A DNA stretch of 46,915 bases from Cohnella lubricantis (lineage in GTDB: Bacteria > Bacillota > Bacilli > Paenibacillales > Paenibacillaceae). Below, in pieces: positions 20,928 through 29,058 of the stretch. A model generated the notes under the pieces. That model searched no databases and was not told the DNA's origin. It was given only the letters and a program-made list of their open reading frames with translations. Every line of letters begins with the position of its first letter. The stretch's first letter is position 1. Made by a program: the position numbers and the translations under genes. The stretch lies in assembly GCF_014212015.1 (NCBI RefSeq), contig NZ_JACJVN010000080.1:1-46915 (forward strand). Direction: 5' to 3'.

Positions 20928-21197
20928 ATGAGTCGCTCATCCTATTCACTCCGGCTCGTCTCAAGCGAGAAGAAGGCTTCGAGGCCGTTATTCAGCGAAC
21001 CGCAGGACGCAGACACATCATCGAATATGTTCTCCGCGCGCAGCCTCAGCGACAAGGCATTGCTGCTTCGTCCGCTTAAAGACGAACATCTGCTGGAAGT
21101 CTATCGCGAAGCCAAGAAGATGAATCTGTCTTCTGAATTCATCGAGCTTCTTGAAGAAGCGATTGAGATGCGTGAGTTGGGCCGTTTAAAGGCATAA
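20928..21197 (+). CDS. sda: Sda-type sporulation kinase inhibitor with N-terminal extension
   Basis: 89 residues. The C-terminal half (about 48-89: LKDEHLLEVYREAKKMNLSS, then FIELLEEAIEMRELG) matches the two-helix Sda hairpin, which binds KinA-type sporulation kinases and blocks autophosphorylation when replication is disturbed. B. subtilis Sda is about 46 residues, so about 46 extra, polar, low-complexity residues precede it. The long form is supported by a strong site AAAGGGGGG eight bases before ATG 20928; the internal ATG at 21027 has no ribosome binding site. I saw no DnaA box upstream, unlike B. subtilis. An extended -10 (TGGTATGCT, 20849-20857) may be its promoter. A terminator follows. 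Confidence 0.8.
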   Translation: MSRSSYSLRLVSSEKKASRPLFSEPQDADTSSNMFSARSLSDKALLLRPLKDEHLLEVYREAKKMNLSSEFIELLEEAIEMRELGRLKA

Positions 21198-21227
21198 CAA
21201 GCACGAATTAGAGTACGAATGCGCATA

Positions 21228-21251
21228 AGCGCCTTCCTGACGGAGGGCGCT
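21228..21251 (+). terminator. Terminator of the sda-type gene
   Basis: Ten-base stem (AGCGCCTTCC/GGAGGGCGCT, one wobble), TGAC loop, then ATTTTGTTTG. Confidence 0.8.
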
Positions 21252-21368
21252 ATTTTGTTTGTTCCGCATCCGGATTCGGCCGGCGATCAATCATCATTCT
21301 CCTTCTTGTATCTGAATAGAGGCGCGTTGTATGATGGATGAACACTTGCCTCTTGGAGCTAACATCTC

Positions 21369-22622
21369 ATGAAATTTAAAGATTGGGACCTTAATCTTAA
21401 GATCCGGTTGGGCGGAGAAGCCGCCACTAACCTTCTGTTCTGGACGTTCTACCCGTTCTTGTCCATCTACTTCGCAGAGTCGTTCGGCAAGAGCTGGGCG
21501 GGCCTTCTGCTCGTCTTCTCGCAGATTCTCTCGGTGTTCGCCAACCTCATCGGCGGTTATTGCGCGGACCGCTTCGGCCGCAAGCGGATGATGGTGATCG
21601 CCACGGCCGGACAGAGCTTCGGCTACGGCCTCTTCGCGTTGGCGGCGACGCCTTGGATCGACTGGCCGGCGGCCAGCTTCGCCGGCTTCTCCATCTCGAG
21701 CCTGTTCGGTGCGATCTATTGGCCCGCCAGCCAGGCGATGGTGGCGGATGTCGTCCCGGAGAAGGAACAGTCCCATGTCTTCGCCATCTTCTATACGTCG
21801 ACGAACATGGCCGTCGTTCTCGGCCCGCTGATCGGCACTCAGCTGTACGTGAATTATCCGTTCGCCGTGCTGGGAGCGGCAGCCGTCGTCTGCGCGCTGA
21901 TCTCCATCGTCCTGGGCCACATGCTGACCGAGACTCGGCCTCGCGGCAAGGAGGCTGTCTCTTCCGCGAGCGTCAGCTGGCGGGGCGCCGTCTGGAACCA
22001 GCTGCGGCAATACCGCATCATCGCGTCCGACCGGGTGTTCCTGATGTATATCACGGGCGGAATCTTGGTGGCTCAGACCTTCATGCAGCTGGACCTGCTG
22101 TTCCCTGTCTATCTGGAGGATACCATTCGATCGGTCGCCTTCCTGAACTGGCAGCTGACCGGCGAAGGCCTGTTCGGCATTATCGTCTCGGAGAACGGCC
22201 TGATGGTCGTCCTGTTCACCGTTCTAGTCACCCGGATCATGAACGGGCTGCGAGACCGCTATGCGTTCATCGGAGGCTCTCTTATATTCGCGGCCGGCAT
22301 CTACTTGTTCAGCCAAGCATCCGGCTTCTGGGGCTTCTTCGCCGTCATGGCTGTGTTCACGCTGGCCGAGCTAATGACCGCCGGGCTGCAGCAGACGTTC
22401 ATCGCGCGGCTCGCGCCGGAGCATATGCGCGGCCAATACTACGCAGCGGCGAGCCTTCGTTACACGATCGGCCGCACGATCGCGCCGCTGTCGATTCCGC
22501 TCGGCGAGTGGATTGGCTACAAGCCGACCTTCCTCGCGCTGGCCGTGTTAGCGGTCCTATCCGCCGTCGTCTACAACCAGATGTTCAACTGGCACGAGCA
22601 GCCGGCGAGAAGCACATCATAG
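21369..22622 (+). CDS. MFS transporter (MDR/MdtG-YttB-like)
   Basis: 417 residues with about twelve membrane helices. Between helices 2 and 3 is the signature GGYCADRFGRKRMMVI. Helix 4-5 carries GAIYWPASQAMVADVVPEKE, which is characteristic of the multidrug-efflux MFS subgroup related to YttB/MdtG. The substrate is not determined. Start ATG 21369 follows GGAG with a longish 12-base gap. It is a single-gene unit, bounded by the sda terminator and by the 15-base-stem terminator at 22652. It is not homologous in detail to the other MFS gene at 3825. Confidence 0.87.
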   Translation: MKFKDWDLNLKIRLGGEAATNLLFWTFYPFLSIYFAESFGKSWAGLLLVFSQILSVFANLIGGYCADRFGRKRMMVIATAGQSFGYGLFALAATPWIDWPAASFAGFSISSLFGAIYWPASQAMVADVVPEKEQSHVFAIFYTSTNMAVVLGPLIGTQLYVNYPFAVLGAAAVVCALISIVLGHMLTETRPRGKEAVSSASVSWRGAVWNQLRQYRIIASDRVFLMYITGGILVAQTFMQLDLLFPVYLEDTIRSVAFLNWQLTGEGLFGIIVSENGLMVVLFTVLVTRIMNGLRDRYAFIGGSLIFAAGIYLFSQASGFWGFFAVMAVFTLAELMTAGLQQTFIARLAPEHMRGQYYAAASLRYTIGRTIAPLSIPLGEWIGYKPTFLALAVLAVLSAVVYNQMFNWHEQPARSTS

Positions 22623-22651
22623 CATCATTGTTCGCGATACGCCAATTACGC

Positions 22652-22702
22652 CAAGCGGCCGTCCCGAGCCAGATCAGGTAGACCCGGCGGGACGGCCGCT
22701 TG
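22652..22702. terminator. Terminator between MFS and SIMPL genes
   Basis: Perfect 15-base stem CAAGCGGCCGTCCCG/CGGGACGGCCGCTTG with a 21-base loop and CTTTTT on the plus side. It lies between convergent genes. Confidence 0.9.
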
Positions 22703-22716
22703 CTTTTTCGACCCGA

Positions 22717-23484
22717 TTACTTCATCTCATACTGCACAGTGACGCTCGTTCGAATCTCGATCTGCCCGCCCTGAACCGAAGTAGAGGCTGCCGAAGCGGC
22801 TGCATCGAACGACAGCTTGGCGCTCTCCGCGCGCACCAAGGACGGAATCTCCGCTGCGTCTCCCTGCACGATATTGAGAACCGCACCCAGCTGCCGCTTC
22901 GCCGAGGAAGCCAGCACGCCTGCCTTCGCGTCCGCGTTCTCCATCGCCTGCTTGAGCGCCTCCAGCTCGTATTGCTCCTGCTTCTCCGTCCCGAAGCTGA
23001 CACCGTTCATCCGGTTCGCTCCCGCGGCCGACAGCGCATCCAGCAGCTTGCCGATCTCCTCCAGCTTCCGGTAAGCGACCTGCACCGTGTGATCGGCCAC
23101 ATAGCCCTTCAGCACTTGGCCTTCCTTCTCGGTGTAGTTATACTCCGGCTGCACGTTGAAGCTCGTCGTCTGCACGTCCTTCTTGTCCATAGCATACGTC
23201 TCATAGAGCGTCTTCTCCACAGCTGCGAATTGATCCGCGTTCGCCTGTTGAGCCTCTTGGGCCGTCTTGCCGCGCGTCTCCACCGTGAACGTCACATAGG
23301 CGACGTCCGGTTCGACCTTAATCGATCCCTCGGCGCCTACCGTAATGGTGTTCAAAGCCGAATTCGCGGTCTCTGCCGACACGGAAGCCGCCTCCCCTCT
23401 GTCGCCGAATCCGATCCAGCCTACCAGCATCGCAGCTGCGATAAGTGCCGCAATCGGCAATCCTCTTCTCCAGACCATCGCCAT
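22717..23484 (-). CDS. Secreted SIMPL-domain (DUF541) protein
   Basis: 255 residues. An N-terminal signal peptide (MAMVWRRGLP followed by a hydrophobic stretch, then Ala-rich cleavage region GEAAS) directs it out of the cell. The rest is a SIMPL/DUF541 domain: ITVGAEGSIKVEPDVAYV, TFTVETRGKTAQEAQ, then FNVQPEYNYTEKEGQVLKGY. The domain family is named after a signalling-related protein but its function in Gram-positives is not known; homologues include BP26/OmpIP-like proteins that assemble into rings. AAGGGG lies four bases before ATG 23484 and ten before the in-frame ATG 23478. It is a single gene, convergent with the MFS transporter. Confidence 0.8.
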   Translation of the reverse strand: MAMVWRRGLPIAALIAAAMLVGWIGFGDRGEAASVSAETANSALNTITVGAEGSIKVEPDVAYVTFTVETRGKTAQEAQQANADQFAAVEKTLYETYAMDKKDVQTTSFNVQPEYNYTEKEGQVLKGYVADHTVQVAYRKLEEIGKLLDALSAAGANRMNGVSFGTEKQEQYELEALKQAMENADAKAGVLASSAKRQLGAVLNIVQGDAAEIPSLVRAESAKLSFDAAASAASTSVQGGQIEIRTSVTVQYEMK

Positions 23485-23621
23485 TCATCCCCTTCCAACG
23501 TTTGTCTTCTCGACGCCGCTCTTAGGCGAAAGGTTGCATGTACTATCCGATTCTATCCGAAAATCACTGCTTGCAAGCAATCCCGAATAGACTCGGTTAA
23601 TACGCCCCGCAGAAACGCAAA

Positions 23622-23641
23622 AAGCTCCCTTCCGGGAGCTT
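23622..23641 (-). terminator. Terminator of the rapZ-yvcK-whiA-HPr operon
   Basis: Stem AAGCTCCC/GGGAGCTT, loop TTCC; on the minus strand it runs into TTTTTGCG. It follows the HPr-like gene by 14 bases. Confidence 0.88.
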
Positions 23642-23654
23642 CGAGCTTCAGTTC

Positions 23655-23924
23655 TTATTGGTTCTCGAGTTCTTCCTTGCTGACTAATTGGACTAAAGCG
23701 GTTACAGCTTGCTCGGCGTCCGAACCTTCCGCGCTGATGGACACCTCGGTGCCCGAGCTGATCGCCAAGCTCATGATGCCCATGATGCTCTTGGCGTTAA
23801 CCTTCTTGTCGTCCTTCTCCACGAAGACGTCGGAGGAGAATTTATTGGCTTCTTGAACGAATAAAGCCGCCGGCCTGGCGTGAAGCCCCGTTTTTAGCCG
23901 AACAACCACGGGCTGTTTGGTCAT
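23655..23924 (-). CDS. HPr-family protein at the crh position, with His15
   Basis: 89 residues, a PTS-HPr fold. The regulatory serine S46 is present (KVNAKSIMG), the site used by HPr kinase. The B. subtilis homologue at this locus, Crh, has Gln at position 15 and only takes part in catabolite repression; here the codon is CAC (GLHARPAALF), so the PTS phosphorylation site His15 with R17 is kept. So this may be a genuine phosphocarrier, a bifunctional Crh/HPr or the only HPr of the cell. It is preceded by whiA (103-base gap), ribosome binding site AGGGGGT ten bases before ATG 23924, and followed by a terminator. Its kinase (hprK) and a PpaX-type phosphatase lie in the same window. Confidence 0.9.
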   Translation of the reverse strand: MTKQPVVVRLKTGLHARPAALFVQEANKFSSDVFVEKDDKKVNAKSIMGIMSLAISSGTEVSISAEGSDAEQAVTALVQLVSKEELENQ

Positions 23925-24027
23925 GGAACGGATACCCCCTATCTTTGTTCATCAATCCCCTAATCGGGACTCGCCGTGCATGGTCTGCTTTCTATTATAT
24001 CTTGTTGTCAAGCTTTTCGCCATACGC

Positions 24028-24963
24028 TTATGCGCCGCCGTTCCGGATTTTTTCTGCCCACTCGTCTATCTTCCGCAGACGATGGTTGACGCCGGACTTG
24101 CTGACTTGGCCCTTCAGCATGTCTCCGACCTCCTTCAGATTCAGATCCGGATGCTTCAATCGAATCTCAGCGACCTCCCGCAGCTTATCAGGCAAGTTCT
24201 CCAGACCGACTTCCTTCTCCAGCAGCTTAATGTTGTCGATCTGGCGTACGGCCGCTCCGATCGTCTTGTTCAAATTCGCGGTCTCGCAATTGACGATCCG
24301 GTTGACCGAATTGCGCATGTCCCGCATGATCCGGACGTCCTCGAACTTGAACAAGGCCTGGTGCGCGCCGATGATACTCAGGAATTCGATGATCTTCTCG
24401 CCTTCCTTGATGTAGAGAATGAACCCCTTCTTGCGTTCGATGAATCTAGCGTTCAACTGGAACTTGTTCGCCAGCTCGACGAGCGCCCGGCAGTGCTCCT
24501 CGTACATCGACGCAATCTCCAGATGATAGGAGGACCCTTCGGGATTGTTCACCGAGCCGCCAGCCAAGAATGCGCCTCTTAGATATGCCCGCTTGCAGCA
24601 AGGCTTGCGGATCAAGTCCTTGTCGATCGACGATTGGAACAGGAATCCCGTGCTCGTAATCTTAAGCTCCGCCAGCAGCTGCTCGACCCCGACCGGAACG
24701 CGCACAATGTATACATTGTTCTTCTTGAGCCGCATCTTCTTGCGGACGAGCAGCTCCGTCGGAACCGCATAATGCCGCTTGAGCAGCGTATACATCCGCC
24801 TTGCGATCGCGGCATTCTCGGTGGAGATGTCGAGAACAATCCGTTTGTTGGTCAGTTGCACGGAACCGTTCATGCGAATGAGCGCGGATAACTCCGCCTT
24901 CTCGCAGCACGGCTCCGCTTCGGCCATCGTCAACTCTTTCTTCGTTTGCGCCGCGAAGGACAC
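24028..24963 (-). CDS. whiA: DNA-binding protein WhiA
   Basis: 311 residues: N-terminal degenerate LAGLIDADG homing-endonuclease-like fold (motifs [26 protein letters not shown]) joined to a C-terminal helix-turn-helix ([20 protein letters not shown] followed by GVNHRLRKI). In Streptomyces it controls sporulation division; in Bacillus it affects cell division, lipid composition and chromosome segregation. The start is GTG 24963, six bases after the yvcK stop, with a GGGGT site upstream; an overlapping ATG is out of frame. It is in the conserved rapZ-yvcK-whiA-crh order. Confidence 0.95.
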   Translation of the reverse strand: MSFAAQTKKELTMAEAEPCCEKAELSALIRMNGSVQLTNKRIVLDISTENAAIARRMYTLLKRHYAVPTELLVRKKMRLKKNNVYIVRVPVGVEQLLAELKITSTGFLFQSSIDKDLIRKPCCKRAYLRGAFLAGGSVNNPEGSSYHLEIASMYEEHCRALVELANKFQLNARFIERKKGFILYIKEGEKIIEFLSIIGAHQALFKFEDVRIMRDMRNSVNRIVNCETANLNKTIGAAVRQIDNIKLLEKEVGLENLPDKLREVAEIRLKHPDLNLKEVGDMLKGQVSKSGVNHRLRKIDEWAEKIRNGGA

Positions 24964-24969
24964 CGCATC

Positions 24970-25971
24970 TTACCCCTTTCTTTGCACCCAATCCGTCACC
25001 AACTGGTAGATGTGCTGGCTAAGCTTGGAAGCGTCATGGCGAAGATAGGTTCTAAACAGCACCAACGTATCGGCGATAACCTTGTAGCCTCGCCTGGTTA
25101 CCTCGTCCATGTCGACGAGCACCGCTTTGGAGCCCTTCTCCGCGTACATCGAGTGAACTTGCTCCGGAATCTCTCCGTCATTCACAATGACATAATCGAA
25201 TATCGGATGCCCGATATGAGCTTGTATGGCATCCAGATGATTGCTGACGCTATAGTCGTCGGTCTCTCCAGGCTGTGTCATCACGTTGCATACGAAAATC
25301 TTGATCGCATCGCTGTTCACGATCGCTTCCGCCAATTTGGGCACGAGCAGATTGGGGATGATGCTCGTGTACAAGCTGCCCGGCCCCATCAGAATCGCAT
25401 CTGCCTGTTCAATCGCCCCTACCGCTTCCGGCAGCGGATCCACATCTGGCGGCTCAATGAACACCCGCTTGATCGCCCCGCCGGCCTTCGGAATGGACGA
25501 CTCACCTACGACGACGCTGCCGTCCGACATCTCCGCCTTCAGTACAATCGCTTGATTCGCCGCGGGAAGCACGCGGCCGCGGACGGCCAGAACCCGGCTC
25601 AGCTCGCGAATGCCTGTCACGAAGTCGCCCGAGATGTCGGTCATCGCCGCTATGATCAGGTTGCCCAGGCTGTGCCCGGCCAACCCTTTACCATTGTTGA
25701 AGCGATAGGAGAGCATCTCGGCGAGCAGCGGTTCGGCGTCGGCGAGCGCCGCCAGCACGCTGCGGATATCACCCGGGGGCGGCATCTGCAGCTCTTCTCG
25801 CAGAATGCCGGAGCTTCCGCCATCATCGGCGACCGTCACGATAGCCGTTATGTCGAGAGGCTGCTGCTTCAACCCTCGCAGCATGACCGATAGGCCGGTC
25901 CCTCCCCCGATGACGACAATGCGGGGCAATCTGCCCAATATATTCAAGGAAGCGCTTGGCTTCGGACTCAT
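24970..25971 (-). CDS. glmR: YvcK/GlmR gluconeogenesis and UDP-sugar factor
   Basis: 333 residues. Nucleotide-sugar-binding Rossmann-like fold of the YvcK/CofD superfamily: IVVIGGGTGLSVMLRGLK at the start, TVADDGGSSGILREE, PPPGDIRSVLAALA, AGHSLGNLI and AILMGPGSLYTSIIPNLLV. In B. subtilis it binds UDP-GlcNAc and stimulates GlmS, so it links gluconeogenic growth to cell-wall precursor supply. ATG 25971 is ten bases after the rapZ stop with AGGTGAAGGG just upstream. Its stop lies six bases before the whiA start. Confidence 0.96.
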   Translation of the reverse strand: MSPKPSASLNILGRLPRIVVIGGGTGLSVMLRGLKQQPLDITAIVTVADDGGSSGILREELQMPPPGDIRSVLAALADAEPLLAEMLSYRFNNGKGLAGHSLGNLIIAAMTDISGDFVTGIRELSRVLAVRGRVLPAANQAIVLKAEMSDGSVVVGESSIPKAGGAIKRVFIEPPDVDPLPEAVGAIEQADAILMGPGSLYTSIIPNLLVPKLAEAIVNSDAIKIFVCNVMTQPGETDDYSVSNHLDAIQAHIGHPIFDYVIVNDGEIPEQVHSMYAEKGSKAVLVDMDEVTRRGYKVIADTLVLFRTYLRHDASKLSQHIYQLVTDWVQRKG

Positions 25972-25980
25972 CCCTTCACC

Positions 25981-26871
25981 TCATCCATGACGATCGCGAT
26001 CGGAGTCGCGGTGGCTGACTTTGACCGCCTCCGTCTCGCTCGCGCCGAGCATTCGCCCGAGGTACTCGGCGAGGGCGACCGAGCGATGCTTCCCTCCGGT
26101 ACAGCCGATTCCGATAATCACCTGGCTCTTGCCTTCCTTGTGATAGAGCGGAATCAGATATTGCAGCATATCCAGCAGCTTGCCTAGGAACGTCTGCGTC
26201 TCTTGCCACTTCATCACGTAGTCGTACACTTCCGCATCCTGGCCTGTCTTCGGCCGAAGATGTTCTACGTAATGAGGATTGGGCAGGAACCGAACATCGA
26301 AGATCAGGTCCGCGTCGATCGGGACGCCATATTTGAACCCGAACGAGATGACGTTGATCGACATCGTGCTACGATCGAGGTTGGAGAATCGGGATACGAT
26401 CCGCTCCTTAAGCTGGGCCGGCTTCAGGCTGCTCGTATCGATCACCTGCGTAGCCCAGCCCTTCAGATCTTCCAGCAGCTTACGCTCCGAATGAATGCCG
26501 TCCAGGAGGTTGCCGTCCGGGGCGAGCGGATGGCGCCGGCGGCTCTCCTTGTAGCGCTGCACCAAGACGCTGTCCGTCGCATCCAGGAACAGAATCTCGT
26601 AATGGATAGTGAAGTGCTCGCGCATATAGCCGAGCGATTCGGACAGCGCCGTGAAGAACTCCCTGCCGCGAAGATCGATGACGAGCGCCACCTTGCCGAT
26701 TCGGCCCTGCGATTGATCGATCAACTCGGCGAACTTCGGAATGAGCACCGGCGGAAGATTATCGACGCAGAAGTAGCCGAGGTCTTCCATGCTCTGAACC
26801 GCTATCGTCTTGCCGGCTCCGGACATGCCTGTGATGATGACCAACGTCGGCTTGGTTATGATCGTATCCAT
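25981..26871 (-). CDS. rapZ: RNase adapter protein RapZ (YvcJ)
   Basis: 296 residues. N-terminal P-loop ([18 protein letters not shown]), then ESRRRHPLA and [14 protein letters not shown], and a C-terminal domain with [17 protein letters not shown] that binds RNA in E. coli, where the protein presents sRNAs to RNase E and senses glucosamine-6-phosphate. In B. subtilis YvcJ hydrolyses GTP and affects competence, with RNA function not established. ATG 26871 has AAGGAAGGA upstream. It is first in rapZ-yvcK-whiA-HPr. The [10 protein letters not shown] tail is basic and acidic. A hairpin separates it from glcK. Confidence 0.95.
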   Translation of the reverse strand: MDTIITKPTLVIITGMSGAGKTIAVQSMEDLGYFCVDNLPPVLIPKFAELIDQSQGRIGKVALVIDLRGREFFTALSESLGYMREHFTIHYEILFLDATDSVLVQRYKESRRRHPLAPDGNLLDGIHSERKLLEDLKGWATQVIDTSSLKPAQLKERIVSRFSNLDRSTMSINVISFGFKYGVPIDADLIFDVRFLPNPHYVEHLRPKTGQDAEVYDYVMKWQETQTFLGKLLDMLQYLIPLYHKEGKSQVIIGIGCTGGKHRSVALAEYLGRMLGASETEAVKVSHRDSDRDRHG

Positions 26872-26930
26872 GAGTCCGTCCTTCCTTTCTCAGATAAGCC
26901 TCCGATAGTCATAAATCCTTAAATAGAGAA

Positions 26931-26968
26931 GGCGCCCGAACACCGAGTCTCTCGGCGTAGCAGGCGCC
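26931..26968 (-). terminator. Terminator downstream of glcK
   Basis: Nested hairpin: outer GGCGCC/GGCGCC, inner CACCGAG/CTCGGCG with a TCT loop. On the minus strand it leads into a T-rich stretch (TTCTCTATTTAAGG). It is less strong than the others and may be a leaky terminator before rapZ. Confidence 0.65.
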
Positions 26969-26973
26969 AATGA

Positions 26974-27924
26974 TCATGCGCGAAGGAACAGCCCCGCCGC
27001 GCCGACGACTCCCGCGTTGTTGCCCAATTCTGCCGCGACGATATCGACGCCTTCATGCGCTCTTTGCGGAGACAGCTTGCAGAAGACTTCCCGGATTTGT
27101 TCGAACAGGAATTCTCCTGCCTTGCTCACTCCGCCTCCTAGAATGAATCGCTGCGGATTGACGACAACAGCTACCGCCGCCATCGACTTGCCGAGATAGA
27201 AGGCCGCACGGGTGACGATACGGGCAGCCACTTCGTCGCCCGCCTTGGCTGCGTCGAATACTTCCTTCGCCATAATCTTCTCGACCGCGGCGAGAGAGGT
27301 TCTGTCACCGCGCGCTACCGCATCCTTCGCCATGCGGATAATACCCGTCGCGGAGGATACCGTCTCCAGGCAGCCGGATTGTCCGCAGTTGCATTGGATT
27401 GCTTCGAGATCCGGCACGACGGACATATGCCCGAGCTCGCCGGCCATGCCGCTGAAGCCTTCGATCAAGCGGCCTCCGACGATAATGCCGCCGCCGACGC
27501 CGGTGCCCAACGTGTAGCAGACGCAATCGCTCACACCTTTGCCAGCGCCGCCCCAAGCTTCGCCGAGTGCGGCTACATTGGCGTCGTTGTTGATCTTGAC
27601 CGGTTTGCCGATCTTGTCTTCCATGATCTGCTTGACCGGGACGTCCCGGAACGGAAGATTCGCGCTGAAGTTAATGATTCCGTTCGGTATGTCAAGGAAC
27701 CCTGCGATGCCGATGCCGACCCCTTGAACCTGCTCCCACTCCGGCGTACCGGGAGGAACAAGTTCCTTCACGTAAGCCGCAATGTTGTTCAGAACCGTCT
27801 CGCTTCCTCCGTCCGCTTGGGTCGGGCCCTCATGCGTGCGAAGGAGCTCGCCTTCGGCATTGCACAGCCCAACTTTAATAGCGGTACCGCCAAGATCTAC
27901 GCCAATGTATAAAGCTTGAGACAT
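26974..27924 (-). CDS. glcK: ROK-family glucokinase
   Basis: Phosphorylates glucose to glucose 6-phosphate with ATP. 316 residues from MSQALYIG. Seen: phosphate-1 motif GVDLGGTAIKVG, KINNDANVAALGEAW (substrate and catalytic Asp), TLGTGVGGGIIVGG, the GELGHM histidine and zinc-binding CNCGQSGCLET, then NPQRFILGGGVSK. ATG 27924 is preferred, nine bases after GAGGTG; a GTG at 27936 overlaps that site. Glucokinases of this type also act in disaccharide use. It lies between trxB and rapZ, and it is near other carbon-control genes. Confidence 0.93.
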   Translation of the reverse strand: MSQALYIGVDLGGTAIKVGLCNAEGELLRTHEGPTQADGGSETVLNNIAAYVKELVPPGTPEWEQVQGVGIGIAGFLDIPNGIINFSANLPFRDVPVKQIMEDKIGKPVKINNDANVAALGEAWGGAGKGVSDCVCYTLGTGVGGGIIVGGRLIEGFSGMAGELGHMSVVPDLEAIQCNCGQSGCLETVSSATGIIRMAKDAVARGDRTSLAAVEKIMAKEVFDAAKAGDEVAARIVTRAAFYLGKSMAAVAVVVNPQRFILGGGVSKAGEFLFEQIREVFCKLSPQRAHEGVDIVAAELGNNAGVVGAAGLFLRA

Positions 27925-28039
27925 AATGATGGACACCTCGAGATCGTAATGGGATTGCCTAAATCATGATGATAGATGAATCGTCTGAATAATTGTCCGT
28001 TCAACAAATCCGAGCTTAGCTATGCCATGCAGGCCAAGT

Positions 28040-28990
28040 TCAGTTAAGCGATACGCTCCAGTCCTGCGCAGCAGCCCCTTCGAGGAACTTCTCGCAATCC
28101 AGCGCAGCCATACAGCCGCTGCCGGCTGCCGTAATGGCTTGGCGATATTTCGTGTCTTGGACATCGCCGCAAGCGAAGACGCCAGGAATGTTCGTCTCCG
28201 TAGAACCTGGCTTCGTTAAGATATAACCATGCTCATCGGTCTCCACTTGCCCGCCGAGGAACTTCGTATTCGGCGTATGGCCGATCGCGATGAAGACCCC
28301 GTTCGCCTCGAGAATCTCTTCTTCGCCCGTCTCATTGTTCCGCACTTTGAGGCCGGTAACGCCCATCCCGTTCGCCACGACTTCCAGCGGCGTGCGGTTG
28401 AGGCCCCATTTGATCTTCTCGTTCTCCTTCGCGCGGTCCTGCATGATCTTGGAGGCGCGCAGCTCGTCGCGGCGGTGAACCAACGTCAATTCGGAAGCGA
28501 AGCGCGTCAGGAAGTTCGCTTCCTCCATCGCGGAGTCTCCGCCGCCGACGACGATAATCTTCTTCCCGCGGAAGAAGAAGCCGTCGCAGGTCGCGCACGT
28601 GCTGACGCCGCGGCCGACATTATCCTTCTCGCCCGGAATGCCCAAGTACTTAGCGGATGCACCCGTGGAGATGATGAGCGTCTCGGCTTCCAGCGTCTCG
28701 CCGCCTTCCAGCGACAGCTTGAACGGCCGCTTGGACAGCTCGACGGAATTGACCCAGCCAGTGCGGAATTGAGCGCCGAAGCGTTCTGCCTGCTTGCGCA
28801 TGTTGTCCATGAGTTCAGGACCCATGATGCCGCCAGGGAAGCCAGGGAAGTTCTCGACCTCCGTCGTCGTCGTCAATTGGCCGCCCGGCTCCGGGCCTTC
28901 GATGACGAGCGGGTTCAGGTTCGCGCGCGCGAGATAGATTGCAGCCGTCAGTCCGGACGGGCCGGTTCCGATTACGATGGATTTGTACAT
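28040..28990 (-). CDS. trxB: Thioredoxin reductase
   Basis: NADPH- and FAD-dependent reduction of thioredoxin. 316 residues. FAD-binding GTGPSGLTAAIYLARANL, active-site disulfide STCATCDGFF, NADPH-binding VVGGGDSAMEEANFL, and the second FAD motif GVFACGDVQDTKYRQA. The ATG 28990 follows GAGGAGG at a 10-base distance. Downstream of the TPR gene in the yvcD-trxB order known from Bacillus. The short 103-base spacer before glcK holds nothing recognised. Confidence 0.97.
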   Translation of the reverse strand: MYKSIVIGTGPSGLTAAIYLARANLNPLVIEGPEPGGQLTTTTEVENFPGFPGGIMGPELMDNMRKQAERFGAQFRTGWVNSVELSKRPFKLSLEGGETLEAETLIISTGASAKYLGIPGEKDNVGRGVSTCATCDGFFFRGKKIIVVGGGDSAMEEANFLTRFASELTLVHRRDELRASKIMQDRAKENEKIKWGLNRTPLEVVANGMGVTGLKVRNNETGEEEILEANGVFIAIGHTPNTKFLGGQVETDEHGYILTKPGSTETNIPGVFACGDVQDTKYRQAITAAGSGCMAALDCEKFLEGAAAQDWSVSLN

Positions 28991-29058
28991 GTTGTCAGTT
29001 CCTCCTCAAGCCTATATCATCGAAGTTCGCGTGTTTAACTACATTATCAACCTTGCGG

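Noticed and set aside
23485..23621. Divergent promoter pair or small RNA between the SIMPL and HPr-like genes
   Set aside because: No well-spaced -35/-10 pair and no stem apart from the HPr operon terminator.
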